A DNA stretch of 7,010 nucleotides from Nitrospinota bacterium. GTDB lineage: Bacteria; UBA8248; JACPRG01. The DNA is taken from positions 1-7,010 of the forward strand of contig JASLXW010000038.1 of assembly GCA_030740135.1 (NCBI GenBank), given 5' to 3'. Both the position numbers and the translations under genes were made by a program. The notes below the pieces were generated by a model, which saw only the letters and a program-made list of their open reading frames with translations, ran no database searches and had not been told where the DNA came from. Below are positions 1 through 5,223 of this stretch, piece by piece (the stretch's first letter is position 1; each line of letters begins with the position of its first letter).

Positions 1-449
1 GCGTGACACGCGACGCATGTCTGAAAACCTATGTCGAGAACCTTCGGTGGGCAACGGGCGCGTTGGCGGAGTTCGGCCTTCGACTTCTAATCGAGCCCAT
101 CAACCAACACGGCGTTCCCGGATACTTTCTCTCGCGCACGGAGGAGGCGTTGGAGGTCATCGACCGTGTGGGAGCAGACAATCTGCTTCTCCTCTACGAC
201 ATCTATCACGCCCAGATCGCAGAGGGAAACCTGGCCCAGACCCTTCGCGAACACATCGACCGGATTGGCCACATTCACATTGCGGGCGTTCCAGGCCGCC
301 ATGAGCCGGACTTCGGTGAGATCAAATACCCCTACCTGTTCGAACTGCTCGATGAACTCGGCTACGACGGATGGGTCGGGGCCGAGTATCGCCCTCGGGC
401 TGGTACGGTCCAGGGCCTTGGTTGGGCGAGGGGATATGGCATCGGATGA
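1..449 (+). CDS. hyi: Hydroxypyruvate isomerase-like TIM-barrel sugar isomerase (3' part only)
   Basis: C-terminal 148 residues of a xylose-isomerase-like TIM-barrel protein of the hydroxypyruvate isomerase (Hyi/OtnI) family. That family interconverts hydroxypyruvate and tartronate semialdehyde, or 2-oxo-tetronate sugars, in the cytoplasm. The visible part has IEPIN with a probable catalytic/metal Glu at residue 31, YDIYHAQ (Asp66), HIHIAGVPGRHEPDFGE (His92 and following) and GAEYRP (Glu128). It ends in the family-typical GLGWARGYGIG. Numbering starts at the GTG at position 3, which is probably an internal Val codon: family members are about 260 residues, so roughly 110 residues lie off the left edge. 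The metal-ligand position that is usually Gln in Hyi appears to be His here, as in D-tagatose 3-epimerase-type enzymes, so the exact substrate is open. The next gene converges on it from the right; the stop codons are 43 bp apart. Confidence 0.88.
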   Translation, partial: VTRDACLKTYVENLRWATGALAEFGLRLLIEPINQHGVPGYFLSRTEEALEVIDRVGADNLLLLYDIYHAQIAEGNLAQTLREHIDRIGHIHIAGVPGRHEPDFGEIKYPYLFELLDELGYDGWVGAEYRPRAGTVQGLGWARGYGIG

Positions 450-464
450 GAGCGGAAGCCGCTT

Positions 465-545
465 TGACCTGCCTCCCTGAACCCGATCCACGTTAAGAGA
501 GAGGATTTTCGCCTTCGCAAGAAAGCGGTGAGAGCCCCGCCCCCT
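465..545 (+). repeat. Diverged direct repeat, copy 1 (IS-end-like)
   Basis: About 80 bp that align with 1823-1899 in the same orientation, with a few small gaps and most bases conserved. The best-conserved core is CTTCGCAAG (513-521) followed by AAGCGGTGAGA (523-533). The core can fold as a short stem with a GCAA tetraloop. The left end, starting TGACCTGCC with CCCTGAAC following, resembles the terminal inverted repeat of IS3-type insertion sequences. No transposase is present and no matching opposite end was found, so this is inference. It starts 15 bp after the hyi stop and supplies the last codons and stop of the small ORF 493-750. Confidence 0.7.
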
Positions 546-750
546 GCCCCTTCTTGACTCTCTTTTTCAAAGCCTCAACACTCACATTCCACCTCAACGC
601 CTTCAGTTTCTTCGCATTTTTCCGGGCCGCATCCAGGGCGATTTCCTCCGCCCGCTTCCGGGTAGCCGGCTGGACACGGAAGGTGTTCGAGGCATCAAGG
701 CAAACGCTGACCTCTAAGTGTTTGAGGCCTGACTTCTCTTCGCTCCTCAT
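493..750 (-). CDS. Small hypothetical protein, predicted beta-beta-alpha-beta
   Basis: An 85-residue ORF with no family I can name. The ATG at 748-750 is preferred over an upstream in-frame TTG (792) because GAGG lies five bases before it on the - strand. The sequence looks like a real small domain: two strands (LEVSVCLDA, NTFRVQPAT), a helix rich in Ala, Glu and Lys (RAEEIALDAARKNAKKLK), then a strand (WNVSVEAL) and a basic tail (KKRVKKG). This strand-strand-helix-strand order recalls small DpnD/PcfM-like folds, but that is only a resemblance. The last ~17 residues and the stop codon fall inside the repeat at 465-545, so the original C-terminus may have been replaced. It could also be a chance ORF; a long antisense ORF overlaps it on the + strand. 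Confidence 0.45.
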   Translation of the reverse strand: MRSEEKSGLKHLEVSVCLDASNTFRVQPATRKRAEEIALDAARKNAKKLKALRWNVSVEALKKRVKKGQGAGLSPLSCEGENPLS

Positions 751-806
751 CGAAGCCTCTTGGCTAGACACTTGCGACCCCGGAGACCCCAAAGGGCCCG
801 AATGCT

Positions 807-871
807 TCTCCTTATTGACCGGCCCTCTGTTTCCTGGGGACAGATCAACAGAGGGCCGGTCAATAAGGAGA
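807..871. repeat. Perfect 25-bp inverted repeat with 15-nt spacer
   Basis: The arms are 807-831 and 847-871, exact reverse complements over 25 bases, containing GACCGGCCCTCTGTT and its complement. The spacer (832-846) reads TCCTGGGGACAGATC. Pairing resumes partly beyond the arms (CTTC before, GAAG after) if a two-base bulge is allowed. It lies 55 bp downstream of the alpha/beta hydrolase stop on the - strand, and 57 bp before the start codon of the small ORF. No U-tract follows the stem in the - direction; in the + direction only TTTT follows after four bases. It may be an mRNA 3'-end structure, but perfect arms of this length also fit a mobile-element remnant or a protein-binding palindrome. 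Confidence 0.85.
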
Positions 872-925
872 GAAGTTTTCGAGGACGACCTGGAGGTTTT
901 AATTAGAGAGTCTCCCGCGCATCAC

Positions 926-1720
926 TCACGCAACGGGAACTTTGGCCAGAAAGTCCTGGAGAGCCGTCAGAAATACTTCGGTGTTGTCCCAGATCGGGAA
1001 GTGCGCAGAGCCTGGGAGTATGACGCGCGTGCAGTTCGGAATGCGCTCCAGGTAAACGTCACTAAAATCGAGTGGACCGGGGTCGTTCTCTCCGTAGCAG
1101 ACCCAGGTTGGGACGCTGATCTCTCCGAGGCGGCCAGTCAGGTCCGGCATGGTAAAGAGGGCGTTCGCCGAAGCGGCGTAGGTTTCCGGGGTGTTCTTCA
1201 GGAAGCGTTCGCGGTATTCCTCCGCGAGCGGACCCTCGAGCAATTGCGAAGGCAGCAACCTTCGATACTCGTTGTGGTTGAACACGGCCTCCATCCCTTC
1301 TTCGATGGCGACCCGGAGGAGAACCTCAAAGTGCTGTTGGTAGGCACCGGACGGAGGACCTGCCGAGGAGGAAACCAGCATGAGGCGGTTCAGCCGGTCA
1401 CTGTGTTCGATGGCGAGGAGCGTGCCTGTCCGCCCGCCCATGCTGTGGCCGAGGAAATCCACTCTCTCCAGCCCCAGTGCGTCGAGGAAAGCGAGAAGGT
1501 CGTTCGCAAAATCTTGAATTCGGTAAGGCCCCGGGGGCTTCTCCGAATCCCCGTGTCCTCGCTTGTCCAACGCGAAAACGCTGAATCGCTCCGCGAGGTG
1601 ATTTAGGATGGGTGTGAACGAAAAAGGGGAGCTTTGAAACCCATGGGAGAGCACGATGGGTGGGCCTTCGCCCCGTACGAGGTAGTTCAGCTTCACTCCG
1701 TTGACTGTCACGGTCGGCAT
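926..1720 (-). CDS. Alpha/beta hydrolase
   Basis: Complete 264-residue alpha/beta-hydrolase fold protein, cytoplasmic (no signal peptide), of the size usual for the esterase/lactonase/C-C hydrolase group. Visible motifs are an oxyanion-hole region SHGFQSS (25-31), DKRGHGDSEKP (52-62), the nucleophile elbow GHSMGG with Ser93, the probable acid Asp213 in YGENDPGP, and catalytic His240 in GSAHFPIW. The triad is therefore intact. The cap domain (about 120-195) is short and helical and shows nothing that fixes the substrate. The start is supported by GAGGAAA seven bases upstream of the ATG (1728-1734 on the - strand). It is transcribed away from the SUMF1-like gene's 3' end with about 200 bp between stop and start, and has no obvious operon partner. 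Epoxide hydrolase or haloalkane dehalogenase is less likely because no family-specific cap residues are recognisable. Confidence 0.92.
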   Translation of the reverse strand: MPTVTVNGVKLNYLVRGEGPPIVLSHGFQSSPFSFTPILNHLAERFSVFALDKRGHGDSEKPPGPYRIQDFANDLLAFLDALGLERVDFLGHSMGGRTGTLLAIEHSDRLNRLMLVSSSAGPPSGAYQQHFEVLLRVAIEEGMEAVFNHNEYRRLLPSQLLEGPLAEEYRERFLKNTPETYAASANALFTMPDLTGRLGEISVPTWVCYGENDPGPLDFSDVYLERIPNCTRVILPGSAHFPIWDNTEVFLTALQDFLAKVPVA

Positions 1721-1781
1721 GGGAGGGTTTCCTCAACAGTGCTTCCTGAAAATTTGCATATTACCTTTGCAGAGCCTCGCT

Positions 1782-1797
1782 ATTGGCTTTCGCCAAT
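1782..1797 (-). other. Short hairpin upstream of the hydrolase gene
   Basis: ATTGGC and GCCAAT pair perfectly around a four-base loop that reads GAAA on the - strand (a GNRA-type tetraloop). It lies 61 bp upstream of the hydrolase start codon, so it could sit in the leader or promoter region. A six-base stem can occur by chance, and no clear -35/-10 pair could be assigned around it. Confidence 0.25.
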
Positions 1798-1822
1798 TGG
1801 AGGGTATCACAATTAGACGTAG

Positions 1823-1899
1823 TGATCTGCCCCCTGAAACCGGTCCAGTTTGAGAGAAAATTCGACTTCGCAAGAAGCGGTGAGAACCCCCCGCCCTGG
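1823..1899 (+). repeat. Diverged direct repeat, copy 2 (IS-end-like)
   Basis: Second copy of the sequence at 465-545, same orientation, starting TGATCTGCCCCCTGAAACC and continuing through the conserved core CTTCGCAAG/AAGCGGTGAGA (1866-1885) into a C-rich end. The outer end has the look of an IS3-type terminal repeat (TGA start, CCCCCTGAAAC, GGTCCA), which is pattern resemblance only. It lies immediately downstream of the SUMF1-like gene on the - strand, and its C-rich end forms one arm of the hairpin described at 1886-1920. Confidence 0.7.
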
Positions 1900-1920
1900 A
1901 CCTCCAAAAGGGCAAGGGGT
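1886..1920 (-). terminator. GC-rich hairpin directly after the SUMF1-like stop codon
   Basis: On the - strand, ACCCCTTGCCCT (1920-1909) pairs with AGGGCGGGGGGT (1897-1886): 12 pairs including two G-U, around an 11-base loop. The stem begins at the last base of the TAA stop codon. Only TTCTC-type sequence follows, so there is no good U-tract. It may terminate transcription weakly or protect the 3' end of the mRNA. The downstream arm belongs to repeat copy 2. Confidence 0.45.
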
Positions 1921-2672
1921 TACTTTGAAGCCTTGGCGCAACGGAACGAAAAATCGTAGCTCCGAGTGCCAGGGTCGAACCAGAACCGGTAGGCGGCGCG
2001 GAAGAACCTGGAATCGGCGACGATGAGCCACGAACCGCCGCGCAAAACGCGCCCGCTGCCAGACGCCGGTCCCTTGGGGTTGCGATTCGGGGCATTGCGG
2101 TAGTACTCCGTCCCGTACCAATCCTGAACCCACTCCCACGTGTTCCCCACCATGTCCACTGCGCCGAATGGACTCCGGTGAGTGTTGTACGTTCGATCCA
2201 CCCGGTGCGTCTTTATGCCGCTGTTCTCGCGCCAGATGACCTTTGAGCCGTCCCACCGGGTCCCCCAGGGGTACTTCCGGCCGTCCACGCCCCGAGTCGC
2301 CTTCTCCCACTCTGCCTCCGTCGGCAATCGCTTCTCCACTGACTTGCAATAATCCCGGGCTTGATACCACGTCACACCCACAACCGACTGGCGGTCACCG
2401 TTGAACTGCGAGCCCTGATTCTCCGCCGGCTCTCCGAACCTCCGGAACCGGGAATTTGTCACCGGATACTTGTCGATGTAAAAAGCGTCCAGATAGACCC
2501 GCCGCTGCGGCATCTCGTCGCTGTCCTGGTTACTCCCCATGATGAACTCACCCGCCGGGACGAGAACCATCGTGTCCAGACCGGCGCCGATGGTTTTGGT
2601 CTGAGCGAACAGGGAGGAGGGTAGAAGAACTGAAACCAAAACGGCAATCAGGACGCTTCGCAGAAACCGCAT
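1920..2672 (-). CDS. Secreted SUMF1/FGE-sulfatase-domain protein without catalytic cysteines
   Basis: Complete 250-residue protein. An N-terminal Sec signal (MRFLRS, then a hydrophobic stretch 7-18, with likely cleavage after LFA at residue 23) precedes one formylglycine-generating-enzyme (FGE-sulfatase, PF03781) domain. Domain landmarks in order are MVLVPAGEFIMGS (35-47), FYIDKYPVTN (64-73), VGVTWYQARDYC (98-109), RLPTEAEWEKATRG (115-128), YPWG (134-137), DMVGNTWEWVQDWY (173-186), RVLRGGSW (208-215) and FRCA (243-246). True FGEs have two active-site cysteines shortly after RGGS; here residues 212-242 contain none. The only cysteines, C109 and C245, match the positions of a structural disulfide in human FGE. 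It is therefore probably not a sulfatase-activating oxidase; similar proteins have binding or other roles. GAGGGG six bases before the ATG supports the start. A small secreted protein gene lies 123 bp upstream on the same strand. Confidence 0.9.
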   Translation of the reverse strand: MRFLRSVLIAVLVSVLLPSSLFAQTKTIGAGLDTMVLVPAGEFIMGSNQDSDEMPQRRVYLDAFYIDKYPVTNSRFRRFGEPAENQGSQFNGDRQSVVGVTWYQARDYCKSVEKRLPTEAEWEKATRGVDGRKYPWGTRWDGSKVIWRENSGIKTHRVDRTYNTHRSPFGAVDMVGNTWEWVQDWYGTEYYRNAPNRNPKGPASGSGRVLRGGSWLIVADSRFFRAAYRFWFDPGTRSYDFSFRCAKASK

Positions 2673-2691
2673 GACATGCCCCTCGTCAGGT

Positions 2692-2746
2692 GTGAAACGT
2701 CATTCAGTTTTCATGAACTCACAACAGGGGTGAAACGCGATTCACT
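2692..2746. repeat. Pair of short direct repeats between two secreted-protein genes
   Basis: GTGAAACGTCATTCAGT (2692-2708) and GTGAAACGCGATTCACT (2730-2746) share GTGAAACG, two variable bases and ATTCA, with starts 38 bp apart. A small palindrome TTCATGAA (2710-2717) lies between them. The pair sits 20 to 75 bp upstream of the SUMF1-like start codon, where an operator or activator site could be. No convincing -35/-10 pair was found next to it, so a regulatory role is a guess. Confidence 0.4.
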
Positions 2747-2795
2747 GAACGACTTCTTATCCACCTCGACGACGAACTGCCAGACTTGGGCGGTT

Positions 2796-3230
2796 TCAAA
2801 AAGAACCACCTCTTCCGAGGGGTTGGTAGGGACGATCGCCAAAGTACCTCGCAATATCTCCGAGGTTCAACTCCCTCTTGGTGGTCCATCTCGCCGTGTA
2901 GATGTACTCTTTCTTGTGTTTATTGACGAAGCGGAACCGATAACGACGCTTGATGTTGCACCCCCAGGGAAGGTCGTACATCCTGCGAAATCCTTTCCCC
3001 TTTTTCAGCACGATCATAGGACCTCTTCTCCTGTTGTACCGCTTCTTGTGCAGGGAGATGAAGGGAGCGCCAATGGTCTGAACCTTTGAGTAAGACATAT
3101 CGACGCTCACCTTTGAAACAGCCGAGCGGCCCCCACCGTTCTTCCCCTTGATGGTGATGGTGCATTTCGCCTCCGCTTGGGCAACCAGTAGCAGAAGCGT
3201 GGTCCCGAGGAGAAATCCGATTCGCAACAT
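2796..3230 (-). CDS. Small secreted basic protein, unknown function
   Basis: A 144-residue protein I do not recognise. It starts MLRIGF, followed by a hydrophobic signal core (LLGTTLLLLVAQ) and a probable signal peptidase I site after AEA, giving a mature protein starting KCTITIKGKNGGG. The ATG at 3228-3230 is preferred over one five codons upstream (3243-3245) because GGAGGG lies seven bases before it and the signal peptide then begins normally. The mature part is strongly basic, with clusters HKKRYNRRRG, KKGKGFRR, IKRRYRFRF and NKHKKEY, and alternating aromatic and charged residues that suggest beta strands. It has two cysteines (23 and 91 of this start), which could form one disulfide. No lipobox is present. 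The TGA stop lies 123 bp before the SUMF1-like gene on the same strand, so co-expression is possible. Confidence 0.75.
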   Translation of the reverse strand: MLRIGFLLGTTLLLLVAQAEAKCTITIKGKNGGGRSAVSKVSVDMSYSKVQTIGAPFISLHKKRYNRRRGPMIVLKKGKGFRRMYDLPWGCNIKRRYRFRFVNKHKKEYIYTARWTTKRELNLGDIARYFGDRPYQPLGRGGSF

Positions 3231-3386
3231 GCTCCGTCCCTCCATCCATGGGTGGCATATTATTCGCTTTTTAGCAATGACACCGGAAGGGGCTTAAAAG
3301 AAAACCGAGCAAGGGACTCATTCCCAAATTTCCGGCTCCCAATCTAGGAAAGATTGTCTCACAACCCTAAAAGTTCCTGTAACTAT

Positions 3387-4097
3387 CTAGCGACTATCCG
3401 CAGGGAAGAGGGCGAGGTTGAACGGACCGGGCATCTCGTAGATCTCGAGGGGTTTCCAGTAGGGCTTGATGTGGTCCGTCGAATCGAAAACGTCCCGCAG
3501 ACCCGCCTCCAGCTCATCCTCCCCCGCCAGCGGCGCGGAAGAATGCACGTCCGCGATGGCGGCCGCGACCTTCTCGTCCCGGATCTCCCGCAGCCGCTCC
3601 AGAACAAAGGGTTCCAGCCCGTCATCCGAACCGCCGAGGTCCGAGCCCTCCTCGGTCCAGTGGGAAATCCCGCTTCTTTTGCGCCCGAAAAGATATTTGC
3701 CGGTCCCCGCCGGATGGAAGAAGTGGTAGGTCTCCCGGACAAAACGGTTGACCTGATCCTGGGACTCCGTGTGCCAGGCGATGCAATTGATGTAAGGCAA
3801 GACGGCCAGGACGGCGGGCGCCTCCGAGCCGTCATCGTCTTCATCCAGGGACGTGCGCTTCGCCTTCTGGCCGGGGGCGAGGGGTTTGGGCGGGTCGAAG
3901 TAATTCACGATGATGGCCCGGACAAGCTCGGGGTCTTCTTCTCGGTACCGGTACACCAGTCCCCGTTTGCCCTCACGGGCGGCCCAAGGCTGAGCCTGAA
4001 CCCCCCACTTATCGAACAAGTGCCACTGGTTGTCTTCGATGGGATAGTCCCGAAGGTAGAGCTTCAGGACGCCCATGGCCTTTTGATCCAGGCCCAT
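3387..4097 (-). CDS. Hypothetical cytoplasmic protein, 236 aa
   Basis: Complete ORF with no family I can name. AGGAG within GGAGAGGAG about five bases before the ATG supports the start. There is no signal peptide or membrane segment. The N-terminal part (1-70) is rich in aromatics (LKLYLRDYPI, WHLFDKWGV, VYRYREEDPELVRAIIVNYFDPP). An acidic linker DEDDDGSEAP (85-94) follows, then a hydrophobic segment APAVLAVLPYINCIAWH (93-109) that looks like a buried strand or helix. The C-terminal half contains a charged helix (LEPFVLERLREIRDEKVAAAIADV) and ends in the Pro- and Tyr-rich stretch HIKPYWKPLEIYEMPG. PAGTGKY (129-135) is too short to be a Walker A motif. It follows the molybdenum-hydroxylase genes by 136 bp on the same strand, but a candidate promoter in that gap suggests separate transcription. 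Confidence 0.8.
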   Translation of the reverse strand: MGLDQKAMGVLKLYLRDYPIEDNQWHLFDKWGVQAQPWAAREGKRGLVYRYREEDPELVRAIIVNYFDPPKPLAPGQKAKRTSLDEDDDGSEAPAVLAVLPYINCIAWHTESQDQVNRFVRETYHFFHPAGTGKYLFGRKRSGISHWTEEGSDLGGSDDGLEPFVLERLREIRDEKVAAAIADVHSSAPLAGEDELEAGLRDVFDSTDHIKPYWKPLEIYEMPGPFNLALFPADSR

Positions 4098-4187
4098 CTT
4101 GACTCCTCTCCTTCAGCTTGCCCGGGGCCGCCCGCTCCGGCGCCCGGCTCGATGAACCGACGTTCGCTCCGTCGAAAATTCCGCGTG

Positions 4188-4193
4188 ATTATA
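4188..4193 (-). promoter_or_regulatory. Candidate -10 element for the 236-aa gene
   Basis: The - strand reads TTGATATAATCACG here, with a perfect TATAAT hexamer in an otherwise GC-rich region. It is 91 bp upstream of the 236-residue ORF's ATG and points toward it, implying a leader of roughly 80 bases. No good -35 box is visible at 16-18 bp spacing (the closest hexamers are T-rich, around CGTTTT), so this is a single-element prediction. Confidence 0.35.
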
Positions 4194-4233
4194 TCAACCA
4201 TTCCGGCGAAAAACGACGGACGGTGCGAAACCA

Positions 4234-5223
4234 TCAACCCGCCGCCTCGAAGGCCGCCTCCAACACCCGCCGGACGATGACGCGGACCATTTTCCCGCGG
4301 TATCCGGCCAGCTTCTCGATGTCGCTGAACGGCCGGGATTCCTTGGAGGCCTCTTTGGCGGCCGAGTCGAAGAGCGCCTCGGAAGGCGCCTTTCCGACGA
4401 GGAGCGCGGAGCCCTTGACCGCGTCCACCGGCTTCATGGAAACACCGTTCACGCAGATGCGCGCGTCCGCGCAAGTCTTTCCGCCGGCGTCGAGCGTTAC
4501 GACCGCGGCCGCGCAGGCGAAGGCGAAATCGATGGCCCCCCGCGTGGCGATCCGCCGGTAACAACTCCCCGCCGCCGGACCCGGCGGCGGGACCTGAATC
4601 TCCGTCACGATCTCGTTGGGCGCAAGCTCGATGGGGGTCTCGCCGATCCCGGTGTAAAGCCCCTGCAGGGGGATCACCCGGTCGCCGTCCGGGCCGACGA
4701 TGCGGACCTTCGCCCCCAGCGCGATGAGGGCCGGGGCCGTATCCGAGGCGGAAATCGCATAGCACACGTCGCCGCCCACGACGACATGGCAAATGTCGCC
4801 GTCGTGCTTGAGACAGCGGTGGTGGGATTCCTTCCAGTGGGCGGTCTGGTCGTAGTACCAGCACTTGTTGTCGAGGCAGATGTTCCCGCCCAGGGTGGCC
4901 GTCTGGCGGATCAGGGGCGAGGCGACGTGGGAGGCCGCCTGGGCCAAGACGGGAAAACGTTCCTGGATGACGGGCGATCGCTCGATGTCCGCGAGCCGCG
5001 CGCCGGCCCCCACGACCATACCGCCGTCATCGGTCATCCGGACCGCCTCGAGAGCCTTGATCCGGTTCAGGAGGACAACGTGCCCGGGCGCCTTCACCTC
5101 CTGCTGAAGCTGAATGAGGACGTCCGTCCCTCCCGCCATGAGCATGGCCTCCTCGCCGTGGCGGGCCAGAATCTCCATCGCCTCGCCCACTTCGGTGGGC
5201 CGGTGCAGCTCGAAGGGCTCCAT
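4234..5223 (-). CDS. FAD subunit of a molybdenum hydroxylase, with [4Fe-4S] insertion (4-hydroxybenzoyl-CoA reductase beta-like)
   Basis: Complete 329-residue medium subunit of the xanthine dehydrogenase family. FAD-binding (PCMH-type) motifs are AGGTDVL (30-36) and TLGGNI (110-115); the C-terminal CO-dehydrogenase flavoprotein domain covers about 215-325. Between the two FAD lobes is a loop of about 40 residues (116-154) with Cys116, 121, 137, 145 and 154. The spacing of 121/137/145/154 (16, 8, 9) equals that of the four cysteines I recall binding the extra [4Fe-4S] cluster in Thauera HcrB (122/138/146/155), and the length is close to HcrB. The protein would pass electrons between an external carrier and the FAD and Fe-S centres of the complex. 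In 4-hydroxybenzoyl-CoA reductase the cluster supports ferredoxin-driven reductive dehydroxylation; the substrate here is unknown. Its ATG overlaps the TGA of the catalytic-subunit gene by one base (TGATG), indicating translational coupling. Confidence 0.9.
   Translation of the reverse strand: MEPFELHRPTEVGEAMEILARHGEEAMLMAGGTDVLIQLQQEVKAPGHVVLLNRIKALEAVRMTDDGGMVVGAGARLADIERSPVIQERFPVLAQAASHVASPLIRQTATLGGNICLDNKCWYYDQTAHWKESHHRCLKHDGDICHVVVGGDVCYAISASDTAPALIALGAKVRIVGPDGDRVIPLQGLYTGIGETPIELAPNEIVTEIQVPPPGPAAGSCYRRIATRGAIDFAFACAAAVVTLDAGGKTCADARICVNGVSMKPVDAVKGSALLVGKAPSEALFDSAAKEASKESRPFSDIEKLAGYRGKMVRVIVRRVLEAAFEAAG

Noticed and set aside
807..871. Reading the long palindrome as a normal rho-independent terminator of the hydrolase gene.
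   Set aside because: No U-tract follows the stem in the - direction (the sequence continues AGCATTCGGG), and the stem lies 55 bp beyond the stop. It was kept as an inverted repeat of unknown role.
554..1606. A 350-codon + strand ORF opposite the small ORF, the palindrome and the alpha/beta hydrolase.
   Set aside because: It has no recognisable domain, and most of it is antisense to the hydrolase with its intact catalytic triad. The length is explained by GC-rich codon bias on the opposite strand.
465..1899. Treating the block between the two direct repeats as a composite transposon.
   Set aside because: No transposase, no inverted partner ends and no target-site duplication are visible, and the repeats are only ~80 bp and diverged. 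Only the repeats themselves are supported.
2776..2796. Near-perfect seven-base inverted repeat AACTGCC / GGCGGTT at the stop of the small secreted protein gene.
   Set aside because: It has one mismatch in the sense of the gene's own transcript and no T-tract after it, and is compatible with chance.
3340..3356. Hairpin CAATCT / AGATTG with a five-base loop about 30 bp after the 236-residue gene's stop.
   Set aside because: The six-base stem is AT-rich and lacks a following T-run, so it is too weak to call a terminator.
3354..4280. A 308-codon + strand ORF opposite the 236-residue gene.
   Set aside because: No motifs or ribosome site are evident. The - strand frame has a good Shine-Dalgarno and a protein-like composition, so the + frame is a shadow.
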